From the NCBI GenBank assembly GCA_003024785.1, contig PUQB01000473.1, forward strand, positions 124,001-188,000: a stretch of 64,000 nucleotides of DNA. Direction: 5' to 3'. Both the position numbers and the translations under genes were made by a program. This document shows positions 1-11,889 of the stretch, in pieces. Within the stretch, counting starts at the first letter, position 1; each line of letters begins with the position of its first letter. Origin of the DNA: Selaginella tamariscina. Its lineage: Eukaryota > Streptophyta > Lycopodiopsida > Selaginellales > Selaginellaceae. The notes under the pieces were generated by a model that saw only the letters and a list, made by a program, of their open reading frames with translations, was not told the DNA's origin and ran no database searches.

Positions 1-343
1 CGTGTGTGTGCCAGAGATAAACAAATCAGATAAAATTATACTAATACACACACACAATGTATGTATATGTATATCGTATGTGTGTGCTAAATAAATTTTA
101 TACAGACACACACACACACACACACACACATTATATATATGTATATGTATATGTATATTATATATATGTATATGTATACATGAGTGTGCGTGTGTGTATA
201 AGAGATAGATAAATAAATAAAATTATACAGATAGTGGTACACATAATATATGTATGTAATATGTACATAGGTATATATATATGTGTATATGTATATTGTG
301 TGTATGCGTGTGTGACCGAAACAAATAAAATCAATATAGATAA

Positions 344-381
<38 letters not shown>

Positions 382-665
382 ACATATATATATATATATA
401 TATATATGTATGTTGTATGTATGTATGTATAGGAGTGTGCGTGTGTGTGCGAGAGATAGATAAATAAATAGAATTTTCAGATACTGATACACATAATATA
501 TGTATGTATATTTATGTGTGTGTGTGTGTGTAGGAGTGTGCGTGTGTGTGCGAGAGATAGATAAATAAATTATATTATTAAGATACACACACATATAAAT
601 GTAAAATAAACTGAGGAGTGTGCGTGTGAGAGAGAGAGATCTCACTTGTGTATGTGAAGAGAGAG
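1..665. repeat. Microsatellite block, (CA)n, (TA)n and TATG-rich
   Basis: The block is made of CA/TG and TA dinucleotide runs (for example CA at about 105-130 and 345-380, TA at about 385-408) joined by TATG and AGATAGATAAATAAAT motifs. The segment GAGTGTGCGTGTGTG(T)GAGAGATAGATAAATA recurs near 430, 535 and 615, so the block also grew by duplication of a longer unit. Open frames here encode only low-complexity Cys/Val or Tyr/Ile strings and are not genes. Confidence 0.9.
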
Positions 666-1021
666 ATCTCACAGCCGCCTTGCTTCTTAAAACCCTAGGA
701 ATATACTTAAACCCTAAAGGAATAGAATATATATGAACCCTAATCGAATATTCCTTCTAAGAATATACTTAAACCCTAAAAAAGAATAAAAGATAGATTT
801 GCCCTAAACAAATTTTCTTTCATTATATTATCAGCGTGTGCGTGTGCGTGGGTGTATCACATACACCCCAAGAATAAAAAACATGCAGGGGTTTAACATG
901 TGTGTGTCCATAAGAATGTTAAAGTTTCACGTGTAGTGATACATATATACACACATAGTATTATACACATAGACATACATACATATTAGTACATATTAAT
1001 ATGAGAGAGATAGAGTATATA

Positions 1022-1222
1022 TTATGGATCATGCATGGTGTGTATGTATGAGAGAAGAGATACAATACATATTATGGATCATGCATGGTGTGTATGTTTG
1101 AGAGAAGAGAGACAGTACATATTAACATGGATCGTGCATGGTGTGTATGTTTGAGAGAAGAGAGACAGTACATATTAACATGGATCGTGCATGGTGTGTA
1201 TGTATGAGAGAGAGAGAGAGTG
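1022..1222. repeat. 50-55 bp tandem repeat, four units
   Basis: Four tandem units each begin GGATCRTGCATGGTGTGTATGT, with starts near 1026, 1076, 1131 and 1182, and continue with TGAGAGAAGAGAGACAGTACATATT. Related but scattered units recur at about 1358-1600, and one at about 52545 in the second copy of the duplicated region. Confidence 0.85.
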
Positions 1223-1325
1223 TTAACAACATATACATTGCATATATTAGTACACATATATACATACACATGTGTATACATACAAACATACATACATATT
1301 ACATGTGTAAATTCAATGTGTTACA

Positions 1326-1352
1326 TAGGGTTTAGGGTTTAGGGTTTAGGGT
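1326..1352 (+). repeat. Interstitial plant-type telomere repeat
   Basis: Nearly four tandem units of TTTAGGG, the usual plant telomere repeat, lie among microsatellites. The run is short and flanked by repetitive DNA on both sides, so it is an interstitial site and not a chromosome end. Confidence 0.85.
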
Positions 1353-1929
1353 AAGGATGGATCATGCATGGGTGTATGTATGAGAGGAGTGAGTGTTAAA
1401 AAATTAATTTTGTACGCATTGCATATATTAATACACATATATACATACACATATTATACACAGATACATATTATGGATCATGTATGAGAGAAGAGAGACA
1501 GGTTACATATTATGGATCATGATCATGCATGGTGTGTATATAAGAGAAGGGATTATGCATGGTGATACTGTGTATGTATGAGAGAAGAGAGAGTGTGTTA
1601 ACAAATTAAAATCATACACATTGTATATATTAATACACATATATATATACACACGTATATACACACAGACATACATATATATTACATGTGTAAATTCAAT
1701 GTGTTACATACACACAAATTGAGTACATATAGATCATACATGTGTTGAACATGATGTTTTTTAATAAAGAAGCAACATATAATTTCTCAAGTTTGGTTTA
1801 GGGCAATATGCATGTGTGTGCATGTGTCCTGTAAGTGCTTCTAATGCGTGTGCATGTGTATATATAAATTTATGATTGTGTTTATATATGTGTGCAAAAC
1901 AAACATCGAATAATTAAGAATAATATTAA

Positions 1930-2700
1930 TAAAACATTATGAACATATTTTAAATTATACATAATAATATATGATTTTATCTAATATATAGCCATATATA
2001 GTTTTAATAATATATATTAATTTAATATTGATGATAAGGTTTAACATTAGAATATTCTTGAAATAATAAGAAATTAATTGAGAAAATCCCATTAATATAT
2101 ACAAATGTAGATCAAGTACTGAAATAATTAACTAAATTAATTATGATAATCATGTTTAATATTGGAATATTCTTGGAATAATAAGAAAATAATAAAGAAT
2201 ATCCCATTAATATAAAGAAGATTAATTACTCAAGTAATTAAGAAAAATAATAATATACACACTATGAACATATTTTAAATTATACATAATAATACATCAT
2301 TTTATCTAATATATAGTCATATATAGTTTTAAATATGTATATTTATTTAATATTGATAATAAGGTTTAACATAGGAATATTCTTGAAATAATAAGAAATT
2401 AATTGAGAAAATCCCATTAATATATACAAATGTAGAATAATTACTGAGATAATTAAGAATAAGACTAATTTAATTATGATAATCAGGTTTAATATTGGAA
2501 TATTCTTTGAATATTAAGAAAATAATAAAGAATATCCCATTAATAGTAAGAAATGTAAATTAATTACTAGAGTAATTAAGAAAATAATAATATAAACAAA
2601 CTATGAATATATTTAAATGATACATAATAATATATCAATTTATTTATTGTATTAGTGTATATATATATATATAATATAAACTTAATAATATATACTTGAA
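1930..2700. repeat. AT-rich ~330-bp tandem repeat, copy-1 unit
   Basis: The phrase TATGAACATATTTTAAATTATACATAATA starts near 1938, recurs near 2263, and appears as a diverged third start near 2602. The periods are about 325 and 340 bp. Each unit also carries GAATATTCTTGAAATAATAAGAAA and AATCCCATTAATAT. The same array is present in the second duplicated unit (about 53090-53660). No coding potential is seen. Confidence 0.75.
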
Positions 2701-3294
2701 TATTAAGAATGTAGAATAATTACTAAAATTTCGTATATTAAACAGCTTGAATCACTTGAATGACATTAAATGCAATTTTAAAACACTCATTGGAATTGGA
2801 GAGTATATATGTCATACTGTCGGTTATTTGTTTCAACTCATCTTAAATTTTCTTTTCTATTACTTTCAATATTTTGAATTTCTAACATAAGTATTGTCAG
2901 TTTGACATGTAAATTTGAAAATGCATTTAATTCCCACTCAAATTTAGATTTGGTTCTTTCTCCGGCAAGAGTTTCTTTATTTCTTTATTTTTCACTCTTC
3001 AGATTTTCTTTTTTCTTCATTGTGATCAGCTCAGGAGCGACATTAAATTGGGTGCGCTATTGTTTATAAGAAAGCACGGCGACTTCAATGATGTTTACAA
3101 GTAAGTATTATAAACAAATTTAATATAGTTATAAAGATTCACTCTCTTACATTCTGTCTTAAATTTAGAATTTAGGGGTTTAGGAATGCATTAGGATTAC
3201 AATATATTCTGTTAAAGATTTATCCCGTTTAAATATACTTCTAACTTAATATTCTCGGTTAAGATTAATTCGGTCATTTTTTTTTCGCCTCTTC
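2700..3294. other. AT-rich spacer before the palindrome array
   Basis: This is unique-looking AT-rich sequence with a T/C-rich patch at about 2950-3020. It is conserved in the second unit (about 53660-54190) at the same distance from the palindrome array. It contains no convincing open frame. It could hold promoter or 5' untranslated sequence of the downstream gene, but no element could be assigned. Confidence 0.4.
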
Positions 3295-3882
3295 GAAAAA
3301 GTGGAGGGATTAATCCCGCCACCATCTCTTTAATAGCTATGGCAGAATTAGTCCGGGTAATGCTTTCTCTGCCTTTAAAAAGAGCGGCGGGATTAATCCC
3401 GTCGATAACTCTCTTAACTGATAAAGAGTTACTTGAATTTATTAGAAAGAGTTATCTGCGAGATTAATCTCGCCAATCATTTAGGAGGCAGAGAAGAGGT
3501 GGCGGAATTAATCTCGCCACCACTTTCCTGTTTTAAATATTTGTGGCAGGATTTATCTCGAAATCTCTTTGAAATCATGGCTTCGGAGAGAGTTGTGGGC
3601 GGGATTAATCCCGCCGCTATTCCCTGTCGTCAGGTTTGTGGGCGGGATTAATCCCGCCGTTTCTTCCTTATCGGAGGGAGTCTGCGGCAGGATTAATTCT
3701 ACCGCCTCTCTCTGATGAGGAAGATAGCGACAAGTTAATCCCGCCAAGTCTCTCCGATGGGGTAGAGTCGACGGCGGGATTAATCCCGCCGACTCTCTTT
3801 GAAGGGGTAGCTTCATCAGCGGGATTAATCCCGCCGACTCACTCCGAAGGGGTACAGTTGCGGCGGGATTAATCCCGCCCAT
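3295..3882. repeat. Palindrome array, GGCGGGATTAATCCCGCC units, copy 1
   Basis: About twelve perfect or slightly mutated copies of the 18-bp palindrome GGCGGGATTAATCCCGCC occur here. In the 3' half (about 3600-3880) seven copies follow each other every 42-45 bp. The spacers often form a second, weaker inverted repeat (GACTC...GAGTC), so much of the array could fold into alternating hairpins. Because the unit is palindromic, both strands stay open and encode an AGLIPP-like repeat; this is a by-product and not evidence of a protein. The array ends about 150 bp before the start of the DUF7869-type gene. Possible roles (protein-binding array, transposon subterminal repeat, replication or silencing signal) are inference. 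Confidence 0.9.
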
Positions 3883-4031
3883 CAGTTGTATTAATAAAGC
3901 ATGAGATATTATCTCTATACATAATTTATTTTATTGCACATGCATATTATAAGCAACTGCAATTATGATTTCTTAGAAATATTGTATAAACAGATATCAT
4001 AAATAACACAATTATTTATGTGTAGAACAAT

Positions 4032-7000
4032 ATGTATAATACTGGAGATAAAGTATGTCTTCTTCGGAACAACGAGATATTTGACACTGGAACTGTGGAA
4101 GTTCGAGATGATAATGCATCATGTCACAATATTGCCCAAGGATTTTGTGTGTACGTATGGGTGAACACCATTTACAAGCATGTTGAGGTTTCGGGAATGG
4201 AATTTAAGGAGGGTTCTCCTGTATTGTGGAATTTGGATGAAGTCAAGGCTGACACAGAATATGTAGAGTCACAAACAAACAGTAGCACGAGTTTACAAGA
4301 TGATGACTTGCCTGCTGTGATGGATGAGATAATTCTCTTTCTTCATGAGATTGAAGTTGGGAGAGGCATCATCACAGCTATAAATCCAATGGAAGCAGTG
4401 TCAAAAGAGAAACTAGGGTCCGACTTCGTGGGTGTAGTTGTGACAAAGGTTTCACCTAATGGCACATTGCATCCTGGATCCCTCGTGAAGTAGCGAACAT
4501 TTGAATTAAGACGGCAAGATGGTTCAACATATTCTGAGTTGGATTTCAATAATAACAACTAGGAAGAACAACTCATATTTGAAGAGGTTCCTTGCATTGG
4601 TCCTATTGTAGGAAAAAGGTGATTCATGGGTTGCAGATCTTCCCCTGCAAATTTTTGCAAGAGGGTGAAGATGGATCCTACATCTTCTGAAACTGTTAAG
4701 AGCATTTCAACGATTGACTACTGCAAGAAGAAGTGTTGTCAGATGGCAGACCGGAATGAAATTACCCAATGTAGACATGTCTTTTCGTATGCTCACCCAA
4801 AAGCAAAGGCATGAGTTTGTATATGCTGCACTAACTGGGTGTATTGATGGAATGGCCTCAAACACAAGTTATTAGAGTACATCCATGGTATTTAATAAGA
4901 TGGCCATCTGCTTTAAAGCTTGTATAGTATATACGGGATCCCAAAGACCACGTTTCTACCGTTGGAGGGATGAGTGGCTAGATGGAGCGCGAACCTCAAT
5001 ACATGGAACACTCGCTTGGTCAAAAACCCGCTCTCACATTATGGCAGCCATAGAGATACTCAAGGCTTTTGTGGAAGCAAATGCAGACAGGATGCCTCAC
5101 AAATGCCGAACCACAAATGCAGGGGTCAAGAAAAATCTCAAGGTTTTGCCTTCAATCTACACTTAATTGAAGCTGTGTGAACATGTGAACAAGTGCCTCA
5201 GCTTGATGGGGTTGCAAGTAATCTGCATTGGTACCTTCAACAACATATGGAATACTCATTTTAAGGATATGGAGATTGCAAAACAGTCTAGCTTTTCCAA
5301 GTGTGACACTTGTACATCATTGAAGGCTGTAAAAGGCTTGTGCAAAAACCTTGGTGGAGATCACTACCATTCAAAAGAAGATGGAGGCCCACATGATTGC
5401 ACAACAAACTTGTCGATCTCAGTACTATGCACACCACATGCTTTCTGTGTCACGCCAAAGTGCCTTGGAAATGTCATGAAACTTCTGATTTCATTTACAT
5501 GTGTGCTAAACACATAGACACGATTGTGAGTCATATAGACACTTTTCACTTCCACATTGGTCTAGCGACTCCAATTTCACTATTGGGTCATTAGCCATGT
5601 GTTTCAGAAACCTTGAAGCCCACTCATAAACAAGTCCTATCAATAATCTCAAAGTGAAGAAACAACACTTCAACCTTTACATAATGCTCTCATGAAACAC
5701 GTCTGCACTTGAGGCTACTTGGGAATATGAGAGGCATTGTCAGCAGCCTGCACAAAAAAACAGGATGGCCATGTTGAGAGTTCTGGTTCAGTGGAGGGAT
5801 CTAGCCAAATAGTGTACATGTGTCCTCAAATCAAATAAGCTTCCTTGTCATTTGCTTTTACAGATGGATAATTGTGCAAGCAAGAACAAAAATAGGTAAA
5901 TCATTTTACTTAAGGGTTTCTCAAGCTCATACTTACTTTTATTTTCTAGATATGTGCTAGCATACTTGTCAATGCTTGTTGCCAAAGGTGTGTTTGAGAC
6001 AATCACACTCAGTTTTCTTATGGTTGGTCACACTCATAAAGATATTGATGCGTTCTCAGCAAGGTCTCCAACTTTACAAAAAGGACAAGTGCAATTACCT
6101 TACCGCATATGATGAATCTTTTTGAAAACTGCATCTCCAAAAAAAAAGTTGTGCTTTGCTTGTGATTGAGGTGCCAGACTTCAAAAAATTTCTCAAGGAG
6201 TATATAAAAGAGGGGGTGATTCTTTAGTTGGTCACCTTGTGCTGCTACAATTCTTTTTCTCCATAAAAGATGGTATACCTATTATGCAGTACAAGTTATG
6301 GCCATCAGAGCATGAATGGTTACCAAAAGAGGGCTTAATGCTCTTCAAAAGTGGAGAGAATGGAAAAGCCACTTCTTCCAGAAGGACAACGAGACCCTAA
6401 TTCCATTAAGTGCCCAGCTCAAGGAATAAGAGGTTATTATTGATGGCATCAAAAAAATATGTGGCATAGGTTCAAAAATTGATGCCAAAGAATTCTGATA
6501 AGGCAACTAGTTACTCAGAACTATATATGCATGTGGTTGACTATTGAGAGACTGTTATTCGAGAGTTGGAAGGGCCTACTATCACAAGTACAGAATAAAT
6601 ACCCTTTTGGCCTAAAACAAGTAGCGAGAGAAGATTGAAATGACATCATTGGAGCACAGACGACATAAAAGCTAATAGTGATGTGGAAGTGCAAACCCCA
6701 CACTTTGTTGGACAAAGGAACCAAAAACCTAAAGCATACTTTGATTGCTGCTAGGATCTTCAAAAAACTAATTGATGGTTCTCATTACTCCAGATGTGTC
6801 ATATAATCAGCCTATTTGAATGGGTAAATTATCAACACACCTGAAGTAATTATAAAAAATAGTATTGCTAAGGTTGATGGTTTCAACCACAAAAAAGGTG
6901 ACATGAGAAGAAGAACGAAAGATATAATGGATGCCTAGAGAAAACATGATCTCCCAAATTAAAAAGATCCAGCATGTTTTATAAATGTTAAATCTATTCG

Positions 7001-7075
7001 ATATGGGTGACAAGAAGCATTGATAAAATCATAATTAACAAAACTGCAAGGGAATGTATATTTTCTGAAGCTTAA
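4032..7075 (+). pseudogene. DUF7869-type transposase-like gene, copy 1 (broken)
   Basis: The start at 4032 (MYNTGDKV) opens a 153-codon frame that ends in a stop at about 4491. Matching protein continues in shifted frames. From 4720 there is a Cys-rich CKKKCC segment, then a GWRDEWLDG-like region (about 4960-5160), a stop at about 5164, and a TFNNIWNTHF...FSKCDTCTSLK region (5230-5330). Then come MDNCA...NKN (about 5860-5895), a 54-bp GT-AG intron (5896-5949), and YVLAYLSML...FLMVGHTHKDIDAF (5950-6050). The tail has a PKNSDKATSYSELY-like segment and ends FSEA-stop at 7073-7075. DNC...ENKN and GHTHxDID are, as I recall the family, hallmarks of DUF7869 proteins; an RNase H-like transposase fold is inference. 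Several stops and frameshifts make a working protein unlikely. A palindrome array lies just upstream. Confidence 0.75.
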
Positions 7076-8188
7076 AGCAATTACAAAATTATAAAATATC
7101 ATATATTAATATTCATAATTATTATAACTCTTTAATAATAGTACAAATTGTTTACTTAATTATATAAATTTAAAAAACGATATGGAAGATTGACTATATT
7201 ATTATAGGATTTTGTATATTATATATATATATTATTACTACTACAAATTTTTAATTAATAATGTTATATTTAAATATTAATATTTTAATACAACATCATA
7301 TTTATATAATGTACCTCTTATGCTCTTCCTTAATTGTTATATTAGGCATATATTATATAGCTTATATTTTCTACTTTTATAATGTTATTAATTTTTGTTC
7401 AATTGAATGCTATAATTTATTAAAGGGTCGATTACAAAATAGAATATTCTAAAGAATATTTCTTTAATATTAGAAAATGTTAATTAAATAGCTAAAATTG
7501 TTAATTATTAGAAAATAGGACTATAACTATGCCCATTTTAGTTACAAACATGCATCCTTTTATACTTGAGGGAATGCAACCCAAAGAAAAATAAGCTTTA
7601 GTTAATGGATTGAGTTTCTACTTAAACATGTATATGAGTTTATACTTAAATATGCATCTATAATTAAAAACACATTTATAATCTCAATTCTTACAAGTAT
7701 TCAATTTACAAGCCATTTTTATTGTGGTTAAGTCTACACACACTTACACTTGTACTTTCATTAGCACATACACATACACACACTTTTTGGGCACAATATG
7801 TATAAGCAAACACAAGAGAGTATGTGTAAGAATAAGAAAGCACTAGACTCATGACTCCAATATATATTAGACTTTATTTAGAGGATTCCCTTGCCATATT
7901 CTCATTCAAATGAAATATATAAGCAAATTTTTTCATAAGAGAAGGATAGAGGGAGAGTGAGCTCCAAAACTATCAAAACATTATTTACAACATCATGATG
8001 GTTGCATATGCACCAAAATGAGTATGTAAGAGAGAGTTCACACAATGTTATTCACTAGAAACAATAAGCAAGTGTTCTCACCATACTCCCTTATCACTCT
8101 ATTACACAAGTAAACTTTATAACTTAAATTAAAAAAGTTTATTGAGACATAAAACCAAGATAATTGGAAAAACAACTTGAAATCAATT
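7076..8188. other. AT-rich intergenic DNA
   Basis: The first part to about 7555 is the 3' flank of the DUF7869-type gene and is shared with the second unit (to about 59490). The rest is unique AT-rich DNA apart from the repeat at 7595-7920. No credible gene was found; the open frame at 7261-7452 is AT-driven. Confidence 0.6.
7595..7920. repeat. Direct repeat flanking the F-box gene, left copy
   Basis: Blocks in this stretch match 9966-10490 in the same order: a TACTTAAAC(A/G)TGTATAT block, ATTTACAAGC, TTTTTATTGTGGTT, CACATACACAT, GCACAATAT, then a closing block ACTCCAATATA...CTTGCC(A/G)TATTCT. The two copies enclose the F-box gene remnant. They are diverged and carry different CA-rich expansions. 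They could be old LTRs of a non-autonomous element or a plain duplication. Confidence 0.6.
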
Positions 8189-9315
8189 CTAAAAATCCTT
8201 CTTCTCAATCCATCCAATATTAAAACCTTGAATATGTGAGAATGTTATAAATGGAGTTATACCAATTCTACCAACTCTGCCAAGTGCACGGGGTGGCGGT
8301 TTTAACGTGATCCAAGTACTAAGAACTACATCATATCGAAGAAAGAACTCTTGAAGATGAGTTACAAAACTCATCCATATATATCGCACACCATCGCTGC
8401 ATGCTCCTCGTAATGATAAATACTGCAACTCTAGTTGATCCAGACAAATCGGAAAAAATGAATTGGTGGACCATCGTCTAACAACCGATAACCATCCAGT
8501 CTAAGCTTCTTTATACCTATTGGTCTTGGCATAACCACATACAAGGTATCATCACACACAACAAGAGATTTGCCCCACCTATTCCAACATTGTGTGTAAC
8601 AAAGCTATTGTTATCCAGATCATACTGCAGAATAGATGCATGCCCATGAACACACATCCAGATGCTTCTGTTCCAAAATGCTGTAGTACAAAGGCACGTA
8701 TCCTTGGGATAGAGGTGTACTATGGAAGACTTCTCCTCCCATTCCTGTGTAGAAGAGTCATAGACTATGGCAATAATGGTGTCCATCTCTTTGACACTCT
8801 TCTTCATCTTGCTAGAAACAAGGCACACCACTGTATAATCCCTAGTTGAGTTCTTTCTGACTACATGGACAGCCAATATGTTGCTATATGAAGATGTCCT
8901 CACCCTGAAATCCTCTCTAGTGCGTATGTTGACAACAGTGAAATTGATCTCGGAACTGTCGGACCATTTAGTGAAGAGGAGAATCACCATCACTCGCTAG
9001 AAGTTTCATGTGGTCATAGCCACAAAACCACACTCCCTTGTCCTGGTACCAGTTGTTAGAGGCGATATCATACAGACCAAGATGCGTAGTTACCCAACAA
9101 GAACTATTCCAGACCAGCAAATTCATTACCACAAAGCACCAGACCTTGTATGCATCAACGACATCCTTCCATGACTTGCATATGCTCCTACAACGTGCCA
9201 TTTGCTCCGGAGAAAGCTTGCTCAAGATTTCCCACTGTAACTCAGGTGGGAGTAACAAGAACTTAGATTCCTCAAATCCATAATCCTCCTTCTGTCTCAC
9301 CCGCAGGTTCCTCAT
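8189..9315 (-). pseudogene. F-box protein gene, frameshifted
   Basis: Translation starts at ATG 9315. Residues ~20-55 read FLLLPPELQWEILSKLSPEQ, then MARCRSICKSWKDVV, a textbook N-terminal F-box, the part that binds SKP1 in SCF ubiquitin ligases. The downstream protein has short repeats of F-box-associated or kelch-like type (VYDSSTQEWEEKS, LQYDLDNNSF). The reading continues in other frames after about 8970, 8600 and 8430, so at least three single-base-scale shifts break it; the last frame ends at 8189. The whole would be about 375 residues, normal for plant F-box proteins. It is either a recent pseudogene or a gene with sequencing indels, because few stops are caused by substitutions. It lies between two direct repeats. 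Confidence 0.75.
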
Positions 9316-9965
9316 GTCACTAGTACAAACAAAGCGTAAGTAGACACAATATTATAAGAAAAATTGATATGTTTCTATGGGTAGAACTATGTACAATGAT
9401 TTTTAAAACATACAAAATAAAATATAAAATCTAAATTAATATAGAATTAAAAAAAATATAAATTAAAAAAATATAACAAAACATCTCCTATTTATAAAAA
9501 GATAGGGAGCAAATATATAATTTATGTATTTACATAAAACACACATATATTAAAGACTCTTCGTAGCAAGATAAAAAAGAAAAATAAAGAATTAATTAAA
9601 ATACATAAAATATAATTCTTTTACACATGATTTGTATTAAATAAACAAAGAAAATAAGATATTAAATAATAAAAGAATTATAAATTATAAAATTTCAACA
9701 CAATTTATATAAAAACAGATCAAAATAAATAAATAAATTAAATAAAAAGTTATAAATCTTGATCAGAATTTAGAAATATATAGCTTACCGAATATAAGCA
9801 CTTCCACAATCACAATCGACAGAAACAAAACAGGGACAAAATCCCTAAGTCCGCAATATAAAAAAACCTACTCATTTAACCCTTTTATACTCTAGGGAAG
9901 TCCCCATGACGTGGTGTTGTGTGCATTAAATATGATTCCACGTGGAATTTTTATTATGAAAATAA
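9316..9965. other. AT-rich upstream region of the F-box gene
   Basis: This is strongly AT-rich sequence with A-runs. It would be the promoter side of the minus-strand F-box gene, but no specific element stands out. CCACGTGG, which contains a G-box core (CACGTG), occurs at about 9949. Confidence 0.4.
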
Positions 9966-10490
9966 ATTTTAATTAATGAAATGAACTTTTACTTAAACGT
10001 GTATATATTACGAGTATTTCATTTACAAGCTACCCACACCCACACACTTTTTATTGTGGTTTCATTAACACATACACATGCTCTTATTTCCTTACACATT
10101 TCTTAAGAGACATCATTACTGTGGCACACATGCATGCGTGATCTCCTCTCACACACATTTCTCTTTAATACATATAATTTCATTAATATGTACACGCATG
10201 TACACTTTCTCGCACTGCACACAAAACTTTTATTAACAAAAATGGTCTCTCTCCTTCACAAACACACACTCACGCACTTTCTCTCGTACACATAATTCCA
10301 TTAACATGTACATTTCTCATACACAGATTCATTATAATGTACAACAAGAAACCTATATATATACTGGTTTTGCACAATATATACATGCAAAAACAAAAGA
10401 GTATATGTAAAAAATATACTCTTAGTTTCTCAGGGATTCCAATATACTAGATATTTTCCAAGGGAATCTCTTGCCGTATTCTGTCAATGC
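9966..10490. repeat. Direct repeat flanking the F-box gene, right copy
   Basis: This is the counterpart of 7595-7920. It is longer because of CA- and TACACATG-rich expansions between about 10090 and 10370. The closing block GGGATTCCAATATACTAG...CTTGCCGTATTCTGTC corresponds to the end of the left copy. Confidence 0.6.
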
Positions 10491-10548
10491 CACGTGACCA
10501 TGTGTGTCACATCACATGACAGAGGAATAATATTTGGGTATATACATT

Positions 10549-10575
10549 AGGCGGGTCCGCATCAGCCTGTAAATT
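10549..10575 (+). repeat. Harbinger terminal inverted repeat, left
   Basis: The core GTCCGCATCAGCCTGTAAA pairs with the right end with three or four differences. It is preceded by the ATT target duplication. Confidence 0.85.
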
Positions 10576-10988
10576 TTACAACCCCATAAAAATTTTATGT
10601 AAAGAAGTTTAAATGTGTGTCCGAACAACCCCAAAAAAATTAATCATTAACATTAAGAATATACTTTTTTATGGTTGAGTTTACGGGAGTAATGTTAATA
10701 TACTTTTTTATGGTTGAGTTTACGGAGAAGAGTCCGCACCAAAGCCATTTTTTAAAAGAGTGTCCACCTTCTTTTTCCAATAAAATATACATAAATTTAA
10801 GTTTTTTAAATTTACCAAATTGAAATTCCTTTAAATACAAGTTCCTTTATCATGTTTGAGTCCTTGGCTTGTTTTGCATACAAACCCACTGGGCCACCAC
10901 TTCAAGAACATCTCTTCCTTGTTCGGTCACTGATGCTTCACCTCATCCTCTTCATCATTGTAGCTTCCAGGTTTCCATGCATCCTTTG

Positions 10989-11850
10989 TCACTCCGCTAG
11001 TAGTGCAACCACATCTGTGTCCTTAAGATCAATGAACAAGTTATGCAAGATGCAACAACTTGCTCATATGTTTGACATCTTCTTCACAGGCATCCACTGC
11101 CTGTGGTCCAGAAACCTGAATTTCTGCTTTAGCAACCCAAATGCATTCTCCACAATCACTCTAGCCTTCTTGTGCTGGGCGTTGTTTTCCTCGGTGATGG
11201 CATTTTGAACAAATGCAATGCAATATAGAAATAAATAACTTGAAATGTACCCTTGTAAGGGTTAATATGTGAGGAAGCAACTGGTACCCTTTATCACCAA
11301 CTAGATAGGGCTTCACCTTCTGGCCCAGTATAAAAATCTCTTGCTCCTGAAGTACTTCCCCTGTTCAATCTTCTCTTGTAGAGGGCTATTCCTCCATACT
11401 TTTATGTCGTGAACGCTTTCTAAAATAAAACATTAAACTTCAATAAAAAATAAACTTGAACTTACCTGGCCAGCCGACATAAACGCTTATAAACCTTTTC
11501 CTCGCATCCACAACAGCTTGCATCATCACAGAGTAATCTTGTTTCTTATTGAAGTAGTCAAACCTGCTTCCCTCCGGCTTCACAATCGAAAGGTGAGTGC
11601 AGTCAATGGCCCCCACAACATTTGGAAGAGTAGTTTTGAACTCGGACCGGAATAGCATCTCTGTAGTGAGTGTTTTGACATTGAATGACTAGGCCCAGCT
11701 GATGACAAAGGTAATTGAAGCTCCTCTTTGACATCATAAGCAGGTTGAACCACCGTTGAACTAGGAGCCATGGTGGATGAAGCCGAGGAACCTCACCTAG
11801 TTTGACATCTACATGTGTGACTACTATGACGATCTAGAAAGAGCTCTCAA

Positions 11851-11889
<39 letters not shown>

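Larger units (their letters stand above)
665..7555 (+). other. ~7 kb duplicated unit, copy 1
   Basis: This stretch matches 52150-59490 in the same order and orientation: a CCCTAA/AAACCCTA-rich start, CACATACACCC and GCAGGGGTTTAACATG blocks, AT-rich ~330-bp tandem repeats, the GGCGGGATTAATCCCGCC palindrome array, and the DUF7869-type gene with its AT-rich 3' flank. The match fades near 7555 (ACATGCAT) and near 665. Unlike copy 2 it has no solo LTR in the gene and keeps about 280 bp of gene sequence (roughly 5420-5700) that copy 2 has lost. It may be a segmental duplication or two copies of a large transposon; no clear terminal inverted repeats were found. Confidence 0.85.

Noticed and set aside
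87..672. Several open frames on both strands across the microsatellites
   Set aside because: They encode only low-complexity repeats of CA/TA runs and have no domain.
1326..1352. Chromosome end
   Set aside because: Fewer than four TTTAGGG units with ordinary sequence on both sides.
3600..3880. CRISPR-like regular repeat spacing
   Set aside because: The context is a plant nuclear genome, spacers are related to each other and partly palindromic, and no cas gene is present.
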